Below, in pieces: positions 53,945 through 62,297 of a DNA stretch of 64,000 nt. Position 1 is the stretch's first letter. The number at the start of each line of letters is the position of its first letter. Origin of the DNA: Manganibacter manganicus (lineage in GTDB: Bacteria; Pseudomonadota; Alphaproteobacteria; Rhizobiales; Rhizobiaceae); contig NZ_MDET01000001.1 in NCBI RefSeq assembly GCF_002075885.1, forward strand, positions 380,793-444,792. The letters are read 5' to 3'. The position numbers and the translations under genes were made by a program. A model generated the notes under the pieces. The model was not told the DNA's origin, searched no databases, and was given only the letters and a program-made list of their open reading frames with translations.

Positions 53945-55955
53945 AGTCAGACTTCGCCTTTCGAACTCGGCGGGCAAGCGTTTGTAAGATATCGTCTAAG
54001 TTGTCGAGTATTTCCCGGAATTCTTCGATCGACGCCTCACCCCTCTCTTTTCCGAGGCGTTTATTAATCTCATGATTGACCATCGTCAGCGCCGAGATAA
54101 AATTCGTCCGCCCCGAGAGCTTGAGCGAGCGGTACTTGTAGGTCAGTTCCGTTCCATTCACATTGAGCTCAACATGATTGAGCAGCAACGTTGCCAACCG
54201 TTTCGATTGCTCGTTAAGTCTTTTTCTCGCCTCTTCCCACTCCCGCTGTGGCTGAACTAGAAACGGCGCCGTCGGCGCCTGTTTTCGAAGCGGTGACTTG
54301 AGCGCCCGCTTAACCATTTCTTCGACTTGGCTAGGGTCAAGGCCTAGGAGTTTGAAACGCTCGCGAATGTCTTCCACGATCTGAGCGTCTTCGAGGCTCG
54401 TGAAGTCCTCCTCCCAAAGCGATTCAACGATCTCGCCATGGACGACCACGTTTTCCCCGGCGCGCAGCCGCTTCGTTCCATCCAACACCTCCTGCGGAAC
54501 TTCGGGCTCCTCGCCACCGATCACCTTGTCCCAGAATGCCTGGTCGTCATTCTCGAAGTCCTTAAACTCCTTCAGCCGCTGATCGAGATTCATGCCGAGA
54601 TGCGTAACGATGTGCCCCATATTGTCCGGGTGTGTGGGATCGTTCTGCACCACCACGCGCATCACTCGGCCGACGAACTGGATGTACGGCGCGAGTGTGC
54701 GGAAAGGCCTGAAAATGGCGGCGACGCTCAGTTTCGGGTGGTCAAAACCCTCGCCGAGCATCTGAACCTGGATAATGCAATCAAGCGTCCCATTTCGCAG
54801 TGCCGCCAGAATGTCGGCTTGCTCATCAGGGGACTGCTTGCTGTGTATGACGTCTGCAGTGAATCCGCGCTCCCGGTACAGCGAGCGGATTTCCCTCGCG
54901 TGATTGATCGAGCACGCGACTGCGATGAGCTGATGTTGCGTCCCGCTCTGTCGAAGGTCCTCTAGTTTCTGAAGACTGCTGTCGACTATGTGCTGATTAC
55001 AAACTCGCGCCAGAGCAACCCCACGGCTGAACCAGTCCTCTTCCTTAAGCTTCTCGACCTCTGCGAGCGTGTAGGTTCTTCCGCCCTCATCGGTGAAGCC
55101 AAGCTGGATGGTCGATGGCGCGACATAGCTCGCCTTCAATCGCTTGATGTAGCCCTTCAAAGTCGCGTTTCTAAACGGGTACCGGAAAACGAGCTGGCCA
55201 TCCAACTCCTGACGATCGCTGCGAAATGGCGTGGCGGTCAGCAAGACCACCTTCGCCTTCGGGAACCTCTCAATGACCTGTTGCCAACTTGCCGCGGCAC
55301 TGTGGTGCGCTTCATCGACGATGATCATGTCAAAGAAATCATCGGGAAACTGCGTCAGCCACTTGTCCACGTTGGTGGCGAGCTGCTGCACGTTCGTGAT
55401 CACCACGTGTGACTTGGTAGCGACCGTAATGTTCCCGCTATCCAGGGTCGTCGCCAAGGGACCTGAGATCATCTGATCTTGGCTCAGCACCGCCGCTTTC
55501 CGCCAGAAGCACTTTTGACGGTTGGTGATGTCCATCGCCTCGTATAGGCCGTTACGTATCGTCAGATTCGGCGCGATAACGATGACTCGGCCCTCTGCGA
55601 GACCCAGAGGCAAGATTGTCGCCAAGCCGGTTTTTCCGCACCCGACGGGTATTTGCAGAATCGCCTTGTTCTTGCCCTCTCTGAAAAATTCATAGGTCCG
55701 AAGGTAGCCCTCCCTCTGCGGATCGCGCAGATTCTCGTTTCCGTCGATCTTGAACTCCAGATCGAGAAAGAATGCCTGAAGCGGGCGGCTCGACCGGACC
55801 CAGGCATCGAGACCTGCTTTCTCAAACGTCCACTTCTTGCCCAATTTGCGCGCCGGAATCTTGCCCTCGCGCGCCAACGCATAAAGCGCGGTCTTCCCCA
55901 TACCGAGGTAGGAAGCGGTATCTTCGAGCGAAAGCCAAGTCGTCTCTTCCGTCAT
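53925..55955 (-). CDS. SF2 helicase with N-terminal excisionase-type HTH
   Basis: A 676-residue fusion. The N-terminal HTH_17-like domain (WLSLEDTASYLGMGKTALYALAREGKIPARKLGKKW, about 7-45) is of the excisionase/MerR type. A DEAD-like helicase follows: Walker A PVGCGKTG (103-110), motif II DEAHH (214-218), motif III LTATPFR, then the C-terminal helicase domain with MLGEGFDHP and QFVGRVMR. The last 200 residues are helical. Similar type III/ResIII-like helicases occur in restriction and defence systems. No nuclease or methylase motif is in this chain. The ATG at 55955 has GGTGGG upstream; other in-frame ATGs lie at 55970 and 56009. Confidence 0.85.
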   Translation of the reverse strand: MTEETTWLSLEDTASYLGMGKTALYALAREGKIPARKLGKKWTFEKAGLDAWVRSSRPLQAFFLDLEFKIDGNENLRDPQREGYLRTYEFFREGKNKAILQIPVGCGKTGLATILPLGLAEGRVIVIAPNLTIRNGLYEAMDITNRQKCFWRKAAVLSQDQMISGPLATTLDSGNITVATKSHVVITNVQQLATNVDKWLTQFPDDFFDMIIVDEAHHSAAASWQQVIERFPKAKVVLLTATPFRSDRQELDGQLVFRYPFRNATLKGYIKRLKASYVAPSTIQLGFTDEGGRTYTLAEVEKLKEEDWFSRGVALARVCNQHIVDSSLQKLEDLRQSGTQHQLIAVACSINHAREIRSLYRERGFTADVIHSKQSPDEQADILAALRNGTLDCIIQVQMLGEGFDHPKLSVAAIFRPFRTLAPYIQFVGRVMRVVVQNDPTHPDNMGHIVTHLGMNLDQRLKEFKDFENDDQAFWDKVIGGEEPEVPQEVLDGTKRLRAGENVVVHGEIVESLWEEDFTSLEDAQIVEDIRERFKLLGLDPSQVEEMVKRALKSPLRKQAPTAPFLVQPQREWEEARKRLNEQSKRLATLLLNHVELNVNGTELTYKYRSLKLSGRTNFISALTMVNHEINKRLGKERGEASIEEFREILDNLDDILQTLARRVRKAKSDYDKEDT

Positions 55956-56078
55956 GTGTAAACCCACCATTTGATACCTAACGATAGCAAACGACAGGTA
56001 GTATGTCAAAGTGGGATCGCGCTTGGCCTATGAGGCTCTTCGATCAAGTTCCAACGGGAGGTGATTTTTCCGGCAGCG

Positions 56079-57131
56079 TTAGTATCTGCGGTGAGCACGA
56101 ATAATGGCGCCGGTCACCTTACCGGATGCCCCATTAACGCCGACTAATATCTGAATGCGAGGCTTCTGCAGTTCTTTGACTGCAATACCCAAAGGCGTGG
56201 AGTCGTCCATGGCTGCCCAGCGGTTGGTGAGATCGAAATCCGCGAGAAGATCCGAAACCTTGTGATCGGGAAGCGCGATCATACCGTCTAGTTCCTTGGC
56301 GCGGGCCGCTATGAAACGTGTGACGTCGATAGACGTGAAGGCGGCGATCGGCGACCCGTTGGCTTTCAGACATACGATCGCCTGATGCCTTTCATCGGCT
56401 TTCTCGATCAGCTCTAGCAGTGTGGTATCGATCGAAGTGCTCACAAACGACTTGTCGAGTTTCGTCGCGAGGCTGTTGGCCATCGTGCCATCACGACGTG
56501 GCCGGGTTCTCACGATGCTGCCGACGGTGGAATGGTGCTTCATCCACGCTGCTGTTTCCGGGCACCGCAATTCGGTGAGCTGAATGATTTTCGCATAGAT
56601 GTCGTTGATATTGAGGTCCAGAACAGGCTCGTGATGAGCAACACGGTTGCGAAACGTGTTGATCGCTTTGACCAGGATCTGAATCTCGTGTCGACCTTCT
56701 CCATGCTGGAGATAAGGGAAGGCACGATTGACGTGGGTGCGCCAGAGGCCACCATACTCTGGCCTGAACAGGTTCGACCAGAAATCAAATGTCAGCGTCG
56801 CGACAACCTGGTCTCGGGGAGCATTCTGGCCGGCCCGCTGAATAGCCTTGTCAAGGGTCGCGAGCCCAGCAGGAGTCAGGGTCTGGTCCCGGAAGGTAGC
56901 CGTCTGATGCCAATTATCTTGGAACGTGGCGACCAGGATCTGATCGACGGCGTTGCGCAGGGTCACTTCCGCCACATTGAGCGGGTAGAGGAACGCCTTC
57001 GCGACGCGAGCGTTGTAGAGGTATAGCGCTAGGGCGTACGCTTCATGATTGCCGCCCTTTTTCAGATATGTCGCAAATCGAGGTTCGGAAATCGACGCTC
57101 TGATGGCTTGCAGTTGTTCGTGCGTATATGG
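56079..57131 (-). pseudogene. Abi-family (HEPN-like) protein, main part, split by IS256
   Basis: The frame runs unbroken from the IS256 junction to the stop, 350 residues; with the eight codons on the far side of the element the intact protein would have 358. It starts after the duplication with PYTHEQLQAIRASISEPRFATYLKKGG-type sequence, then YLYNARVAKAFLYPLNVAEVTLRNAV and FWSNLFRPEYGGLW. The HEPN RNase motif R-x4-H is FRNRVAHHEPV. This is the layout of Abi-like abortive-infection proteins (Abi_2-like). A GTG at 56975 might still allow a shorter product of 298 residues. Confidence 0.8.
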
Positions 57132-57140
57132 ATAAGGAAC
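57132..57140. repeat. IS256 target-site duplication, copy 1
   Basis: ATAAGGAAC, identical to the copy at 58439-58447. It encodes Val-Pro-Tyr of the interrupted Abi gene on the minus strand. Confidence 0.9.
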
Positions 57141-58438
57141 GGGACTGTCAGGAGTTCTGTGCGCGAGGCCGGTTTCGTCATTGGCTGACGAACCTCTCGC
57201 CGAAGACGACGGCGAACTGGGTCTTGGCCTCGAACCATTCGCGCGGCGGTCGTTTCCATTCCTCGGCCGCGTGGTTCAGCACCAAGTATAGCAGCTTCAT
57301 GGCCGCGTCGTCATTCGGGAAATGGCCCCGCGTTCGCACGGCGCGCCGCAGCTTGGAGTTCAGCGCCTCAATCTGGTTCGTGGTGTAGATGATCCGACGC
57401 ACGCTTTCGGGGAAGGCGAAGAACGGCACGACGTGGTCCCAGTTGCGCCGCCAGTTTTGCGTGATTGCCGGATAGCGTTGACCCCAGTAGCCGGCTTCGA
57501 AATCCTCAAGGGCCTTCATGCCGGCTTCGGCGTCCTTCGCCCGGTAGATCGCCCGCAGCGCCGGCACAACGGGCTTGCGATCCTTCCAGGACACGAACTC
57601 GAGCGAATGGCGGATCAGATGCACGATGCAGGTCTGGACGACGGTCTGGGGAAAGACCGCGTTGATGGCCTCGGGAAAGCCCTTCAGGCCGTCGACAACG
57701 GCGATCAGAATGTCGGCGGCGCCACGGTTCTTCAGCTCGTTCATGACGCGCAGCCAAAACTTTGCGCCTTCCGTCTGCTCGATCCAGATGCCCAGAATCT
57801 CCTTCGCGCCGTCGGGCAGGATGCCGAGCGCGATGTAGACGGCCTTGTTGCGAACGAAGCCTTCGTCCCTGATCTTGACGCGGATCGCATCGAAGAAGAC
57901 GAGCGGATAGCAGATGTCGAGCGGCCGGTTCTGCCATTCGGCAACCTCCTCCAGGACGGCGTCGGTGACAGCCGAGATCAGGTCCGGCGATACGTCGATG
58001 CCGTAGAGTTCTTCGAGGTGACCGCGGATCTCGCGCACCGTCATGCCGCGTGCATACATGGAAATGATCTTGTCATCGAAATCGGGGAAGCGGCGCTGAT
58101 ATTTGGCGATCAGCTTCGGGTCGAAGGTGCCGGACCGGTCGCGCGGGATCGACAGCGTCATCTTCGATGTGCCCGTCAGCACCGACTTGCGCGAATGTCC
58201 GTTGCGCCGATTGGCGTTGCCGGCATCGCCTTCATCTTCAAGGTGCTCGTCCAGCTCGGCGTTCAGAATGCGCTCTGAAAGCGCCTTCTTCAGATCGTCG
58301 AGCAGCCCATCTCTGGCAAACACCTCATTGGGATCGCGGCCAGCAAGGAGCTGGTCCAGAAGTTCTTTCTCGATAGCCATGTGATGATTCTCTCCTTTCC
58401 ATCACTATGGCCTCGCGCACAGAATTCCTGACAGTCCC
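57141..58438 (-). mobile_element. IS256-family insertion sequence, complete
   Basis: A 1298-bp element with terminal inverted repeats starting GGGACTGTCAGGARTTCTG and continuing TGCGCGAGG (one mismatch in 28 bp). It is flanked by the perfect 9-bp duplication ATAAGGAAC. One transposase gene fills it. Perfect duplications and a full-length transposase indicate a recent insertion. Confidence 0.93.
57178..58380 (-). CDS. IS256-family transposase
   Basis: A 400-residue transposase of the mutator/IS256 family. DDE residues lie in VFFDAIRVKIRDEG (first Asp), AVVDGLKGFPEAINAVFPQTVVQTCIVHLIRHS (second Asp and the C-x2-H of this family) and TTNQIEALNSKLRRAVRTRGHFP (Glu). GGAAAGGAG lies upstream of the ATG. 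It is intact and may be active. Confidence 0.95.
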   Translation of the reverse strand: MAIEKELLDQLLAGRDPNEVFARDGLLDDLKKALSERILNAELDEHLEDEGDAGNANRRNGHSRKSVLTGTSKMTLSIPRDRSGTFDPKLIAKYQRRFPDFDDKIISMYARGMTVREIRGHLEELYGIDVSPDLISAVTDAVLEEVAEWQNRPLDICYPLVFFDAIRVKIRDEGFVRNKAVYIALGILPDGAKEILGIWIEQTEGAKFWLRVMNELKNRGAADILIAVVDGLKGFPEAINAVFPQTVVQTCIVHLIRHSLEFVSWKDRKPVVPALRAIYRAKDAEAGMKALEDFEAGYWGQRYPAITQNWRRNWDHVVPFFAFPESVRRIIYTTNQIEALNSKLRRAVRTRGHFPNDDAAMKLLYLVLNHAAEEWKRPPREWFEAKTQFAVVFGERFVSQ

Positions 58439-58462
58439 ATAAGGAACTTGACTTTCGGCCAT
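58439..58462 (-). pseudogene. first eight codons of the split Abi gene
   Basis: ATG GCC GAA AGT CAA GTT CCT TAT (MAESQVPY) ends in the target duplication, whose other copy is followed in frame by PYTHEQL at 57131. GGAGGGAG lies 14 nt upstream. Removing the IS and one duplication restores one continuous reading frame. Confidence 0.85.
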
Positions 58463-58638
58463 AGAACGACGATAACTCCCTCCAAGCAGTCGACTAGGCC
58501 CCACTGGCTTGCCAAGCGCCTTCGACACCAGTCATATGTTCACCAGGTCAGGCCAGTCCTCACCTGGTGTTTCATTTTTAAAGCCCCAGTATCACGGCTG
58601 AGCTAGCAAGACGAATTCGTCGATAAAAAGCGCCCAAC

Positions 58639-59331
58639 TCATTCCGTGTCCTCACCATCAACAACACCATCGATACGTGTAGCCGCTATCAGCGCATCGA
58701 GAACCAACTCCTTCCAGATTTGGTTGAGGCCGCTTTCAACGGAACGACGCGCAGCATCGAGACTCTCGTTGGTTCGGAACCACTCTTCGAGAATGCCTGC
58801 GATATCGTCGCGATATCCGGCACCCCGGCCCCAGCGCTCAACGCAAGCCCGCCAAAGCTCGTTGGCCTCATCGAGCTGCGGCTTAAATGCGGCGCGGCCG
58901 AGCGCGAGCGCCTGCGCGAGGAATTCCTGCTCCCATTCCTTCATTTCTTCCCGCAGGCCTGCAAGCGCCTGGGCCACATCCGGAAGGTGCGCAAACTGGC
59001 CTTCAAGGTCACGGATGATCTCTTCGATGCCGACAAACGCCCTCATGCTGCGCGCCGCGGCATCCGACCGGACGCCGACGCCGAGCAAATGATGGACCGA
59101 AAACTGCGTCCAACCGCCCCGTCTGTTCATGGAGGCGGCAATTGAACTCGCGGTGCCCACCCGAGTTTGCTCGACAAGGTTATGATGCGCCGACTGCACC
59201 GACATCGGCAGCTCTGCCTTGCGCTCAACAAAGCGGTCCATAGTGTCGGCAATCTGGCGCCGGGCTTCAAGCGATGCGGCGGCATGGGCGTCCGTTACCA
59301 GCGCGCGGGCGCCTGCAGGGCGCAGCCGCAT
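58639..59331 (-). CDS. helical hypothetical protein
   Basis: A 230-residue, almost wholly alpha-helical, acidic protein with frequent Trp and Glu (REEMKEWEQEFLAQALALGRAAF, GILEEWFRTNESLDAARR). I do not recognise the family. A stop codon (TGA) stands two codons upstream of the ATG, and there is no clear ribosome site, so it could be the distal part of a decayed larger gene. It lies between IS256 and the AbiE operon. Confidence 0.5.
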   Translation of the reverse strand: MRLRPAGARALVTDAHAAASLEARRQIADTMDRFVERKAELPMSVQSAHHNLVEQTRVGTASSIAASMNRRGGWTQFSVHHLLGVGVRSDAAARSMRAFVGIEEIIRDLEGQFAHLPDVAQALAGLREEMKEWEQEFLAQALALGRAAFKPQLDEANELWRACVERWGRGAGYRDDIAGILEEWFRTNESLDAARRSVESGLNQIWKELVLDALIAATRIDGVVDGEDTE

Positions 59332-59533
59332 GTCGGTTCATCCGCCCAATTTGGCCCTTGGCTCGAGCTGCAAAGAATGTCGGCTTTCGCGAAGAGGTCT
59401 ATACCCAGGAAACGTCCGATTTATGGGCGCGAAGCGGCCACTATGCATGAGATTCCGGCAGGTTCGTCAGCTCCTGGGGCCTCCGTTGTATCGATGCACC
59501 GTTCGATTGGGCTGGTGGAGAGTGGGTCTGTGC
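59332..59533. other. intergenic stretch upstream of the AbiE operator
   Basis: About 200 bp without a supported gene. It holds one isolated half-site ACCCAGG (59403-59409) of the type seen in the operator downstream. Confidence 0.35.
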
Positions 59534-59635
59534 GTTACAAAACCTGGGTGTCGAATAGAATAGACCCAGGAATTGTCACGCGCGATTGTGTTACAAAACC
59601 TGGGTGAGAATCAAGTTAGACCCAGGATATGTAAC
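59534..59635 (+). promoter_or_regulatory. tandem inverted-repeat operator of the AbiE operon
   Basis: Two 46-bp repeats (59534-59579 and 59590-59635, 56 bp apart). Each is an imperfect palindrome: left arm GTTACAAAACCTGGGT (identical in both), right arm ACCCAGGAATTGTCAC or ACCCAGGATATGTAAC. Half-sites within each are 21 bp apart, two DNA turns. The second ends 3 bp before the abiEi ATG. AbiEi antitoxins are known to bind inverted repeats in their own promoter. Confidence 0.8.
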
Positions 59636-59638
59636 GGC

Positions 59639-60259
59639 ATGACCCAGGCAGGGCGAACCCAGCGTGATCAACTGTCGGCTCTTCTCCGATCAAAGCCGAT
59701 CGTGCGCGCGTACGAGCTCCGCAAGGTGGGAATCGCCGGTCAGACGATCAAGCGCGCCGTCGATGACGGCGAGCTTGTTCGCATCTCCCGGGGTCTCTAC
59801 CAGCGCGCCGACACCGATGTGGACACGGAACAGGCACTGGCCGAAGCTGCAAAACTGGTGCCGAAAGGGGTCATCGCGATGGTCTCGGCACTTGCCTTCC
59901 ATGGGCTGACCGATCAGATGCCTAGGAAGATCTGGGTTGCCATCAGCACGAAGGACTGGGCGCCGGCGCCCACCTATCCCCCGATCCGCATCGTCGAATT
60001 TCGCGACAAGTACATGCAGCAGGGAATCGAGCATCACCGGATATCAGGTGTCGACGTGCCCGTATTCTCGGTAACAAAGACGCTTGCTGACATCTTTCGC
60101 AACAGCAAGCTGGTCGACCGCTCGGTTGCCGTGGAGGGCCTTCGTGCGGCACTTGAACAGCGCAAGGCCACGCCAGGTGCGATCGCAGAGGCGGCAATGG
60201 GGGCAGGGGCCTGGCGGATCATGCGACCCTATCTCGAGGCTTTGACGTCGAATGGGTAA
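59639..60259 (+). CDS. abiEi: AbiEi-type antitoxin
   Basis: A 206-residue protein with an N-terminal winged HTH (SALLRSKPIVRAYELRKVGIAGQTIKRAVDDGELVRISRGLYQR) and the AbiEi C-terminal domain (MVSALAFHGLTDQMPRKIWVAI, then GVDVPVFSVTKTLADIFRNS). It is the repressor and antitoxin of a type IV AbiE pair. The ATG at 59639 directly follows the operator; there is no Shine-Dalgarno, so a leaderless or very short leader mRNA is likely. The 3' end overlaps the toxin gene by 8 bp. Confidence 0.9.
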   Translation: MTQAGRTQRDQLSALLRSKPIVRAYELRKVGIAGQTIKRAVDDGELVRISRGLYQRADTDVDTEQALAEAAKLVPKGVIAMVSALAFHGLTDQMPRKIWVAISTKDWAPAPTYPPIRIVEFRDKYMQQGIEHHRISGVDVPVFSVTKTLADIFRNSKLVDRSVAVEGLRAALEQRKATPGAIAEAAMGAGAWRIMRPYLEALTSNG

Positions 60260-61127
60260 TACGCCTCCGGCAAATCAGGCCGCATCGATCAAGCAAAGGC
60301 TGCTGAACCTCGCACGCAAGGAGGGGCGCGTGTACGAAGTCGTGCTCGTCCGTTACGCGCTCGAGCGACTGCTCTATCGCCTTTCGATATCGGATCACAA
60401 TGACCGTTTCGTTCTGAAGGGCGGCATGCTCTTGACGCTTTGGATCGAGGGCGGCAACCGCGAGACACGGGATGCGGACTTTCTCGGGTTCGGGGACGCC
60501 AGCACAGACAACCTCAAGGCCACGTTTGCAGAAGTCATGGCCATAGATGCGAACGATGGACTCATCTTCGATACCGAGGCGCTGACGGCAATGACGATCC
60601 GGGAAGACATGGAGTACGAGGGCGTGCGTCTGCGGACGACGGCATTTCTGGAGAAGTCACGCATTCCGGTCACGGTCGATATCGGGTTTGGAGACGCGAT
60701 TGCCGCCGGCGCACAGCCATTTGCCTATCCATCACTGCTTGGCATGGAAACGCCGAGAATACGGACTTATCCGCCTGCAACGGTAGTCGCCGAGAAGTTC
60801 CAGGCGATGGTTGCACTTGGCGTCGCCAACGGACGCATGAAGGATTACTTCGATCTGTGGGCGATCGCGAGGGCCGTTCCCGTTTCCGACGGTGAACTTG
60901 ATGCCGCGATACGAGCCACCTTCGAACGAAGACGAACTGCCGTTCCCTCTGAACGACCACCGGGTCTCTCGAAGGCTCTGTCGGCGGACGAGGTCAAGCA
61001 ACGACAGTGGCGCGCCTATGCACAATCGATCGACCTCCCGGACCTGTCGCTGGAGGAAGTTGTGGATGCGGCCTGGGCTCTGGTTGGGCCAGCATGCTCT
61101 CGAATAGCTTCATCCGATGACGAATGA
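60252..61127 (+). CDS. abiEii: AbiEii-type nucleotidyltransferase toxin
   Basis: A 291-residue protein of the DUF1814/AbiEii family. The nucleotidyltransferase core is FVLKGGMLLTLW (motif I, GG) followed by ETRDADFLG (D-x-D), with VTVDIGFGD as the third acidic strand and the lysine-bearing VVAEKFQAMVALG and MKDYFDLWAIA segments further on. It transfers nucleotides to an RNA or protein target and stops growth on phage infection. It overlaps abiEi by 8 bp, as usual for the pair. Confidence 0.9.
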   Translation: MGNTPPANQAASIKQRLLNLARKEGRVYEVVLVRYALERLLYRLSISDHNDRFVLKGGMLLTLWIEGGNRETRDADFLGFGDASTDNLKATFAEVMAIDANDGLIFDTEALTAMTIREDMEYEGVRLRTTAFLEKSRIPVTVDIGFGDAIAAGAQPFAYPSLLGMETPRIRTYPPATVVAEKFQAMVALGVANGRMKDYFDLWAIARAVPVSDGELDAAIRATFERRRTAVPSERPPGLSKALSADEVKQRQWRAYAQSIDLPDLSLEEVVDAAWALVGPACSRIASSDDE

Positions 61128-61211
61128 TTCCAAGCGCATCTGACATTCGTCCTGCGCTTTTGCGACGCTGTATCGGCAGAGAAAACGTGTAATCCGACGG
61201 GGCGGGCCGAC

Positions 61212-61379
61212 ATGACAGGGAAGAACAATGAGGAGGATGCGGCACTAGCGCATCTCCGGAAGGGGCTGGAGGATCAGCGATCCTATCTGTTCGGCTACGA
61301 GCAACCTTCGGAGGTGCTGGCATTCGAGACGCTGAGGGCGCTCGATGATCTGTTTTTCCGCGACCTCATGGAGCCGAGG
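61212..61379 (+). pseudogene. hypothetical gene truncated by IS21
   Basis: The first 56 codons (MTGKNNEEDAALAHLRKGLE and on to RALDDLFFRDLMEPR) are an acidic helical protein, cut by the left end of the IS21 element. Beyond 61380 the frame runs only into the IS end. It is not recognised; the remainder would lie right of the window if the gene was split rather than deleted. Confidence 0.5.
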
Positions 61380-61482
61380 TGCGCATTCCGACGAAGCCGG
61401 CCAGTGATTCCGATCAATTACCGGCCACCCATTCCAATTTCATTCCGGCCGGGATTCCGATTTGAAGCCGGCCACTTTTTTG
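61380..61482. repeat. IS21 left end with four internal repeats
   Basis: It starts TGCGCATTCCGAC and carries four copies of an ATTCC-N-CCGGCC-like unit about 22-23 bp apart (ATTCC at 61385, 61408, 61431 and 61453). These are the multiple transposase-binding sites of IS21-type ends. Confidence 0.8.
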
Positions 61483-61528
61483 GATCACCTGGGTCGTTGT
61501 TGAGATTTGGTTCGAGTTTCGTTTCTGG

Positions 61529-62284
61529 TCAAGCCTGAGCTGTTTCCGGGTTTTGTGGCGCGCGCCGTTTTCGCATGCTTTCGCCGGTCAGTTCGATGCG
61601 ATAGGCGTTGTGCACGAGGCGGTCGAGGATGGCGTCGGCGATGGTGGGATTGCCGATGATCTCGTACCAGTGGTCGACGGGCACCTGGCTGGTGACGATG
61701 GTCGATCGCCGCTCATAGCGGTCCTCGACGATCTCGAGGAGATCGCGGCGCTGTTCGTCGTTGAGCTTTTCGGGTCCCCAATCGTCGAGGATGAGCAGGT
61801 CGGTTCGGGCCAGCGCCTTGAGCATCCTGGCATAGCGACCGTCTCCCCTTGCGAGAGCGAGCGTGGCGAAGAGCCGTGGGGCGCGGTGATAGACGACGGA
61901 GAAGTCCTCGCGACAGGCCTTGTGCCCGAGAGCGCAGGCGAGCCAGCTCTTGCCGACACCGGCCGGGCCCGTGATCAGGAGCCCGTGACGCTGGCGAATC
62001 CAGTCGCAGCCTGCGAGCTTGAGGTACAGGGAGCGGTCGAGCCCGCGTTCGGCACGGAAGTCGGCATCTTCGACCTGCGCATCATGGCGCAGCCTGGCAG
62101 CGCGGGCACGCGCCTCGAAGCGCTTCTGACGGCGCAGCGTCGCTTCGTTCTCGAGCAGGATGGCAAGCCATTCGCCATGGTCGAGGGCGCGTGCTTCCGG
62201 CTGCGCGTCGAGATCCTGGAAGCCTTTGGCCATGCCGTGCAGTCCGAGGTCGCGCAACATGTCGAGGGTGGGATGGGTCAGCAT
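61529..62284 (-). CDS. istB: IS21 ATPase IstB
   Basis: A 251-residue AAA+ ATPase. It has Walker A GPAGVGKSWLACAL, Walker B DLLILDDWGPE and the sensor-like VTSQVPVDHWYEIIGNPTIADAILDRLVHNAYRIELTGESMRK. It helps IstA choose and join the target. The ATG at 62284 follows GAGGAGATAAAG, 13 bp after the istA stop. Confidence 0.94.
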   Translation of the reverse strand: MLTHPTLDMLRDLGLHGMAKGFQDLDAQPEARALDHGEWLAILLENEATLRRQKRFEARARAARLRHDAQVEDADFRAERGLDRSLYLKLAGCDWIRQRHGLLITGPAGVGKSWLACALGHKACREDFSVVYHRAPRLFATLALARGDGRYARMLKALARTDLLILDDWGPEKLNDEQRRDLLEIVEDRYERRSTIVTSQVPVDHWYEIIGNPTIADAILDRLVHNAYRIELTGESMRKRRAPQNPETAQA

Positions 62285-62297
62285 GATCTTTATCTCC

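Noticed and set aside
59534..59635. CRISPR-like repeat pair
   Set aside because: Only two copies, each internally palindromic and placed at a toxin-antitoxin promoter; no spacers or cas genes.
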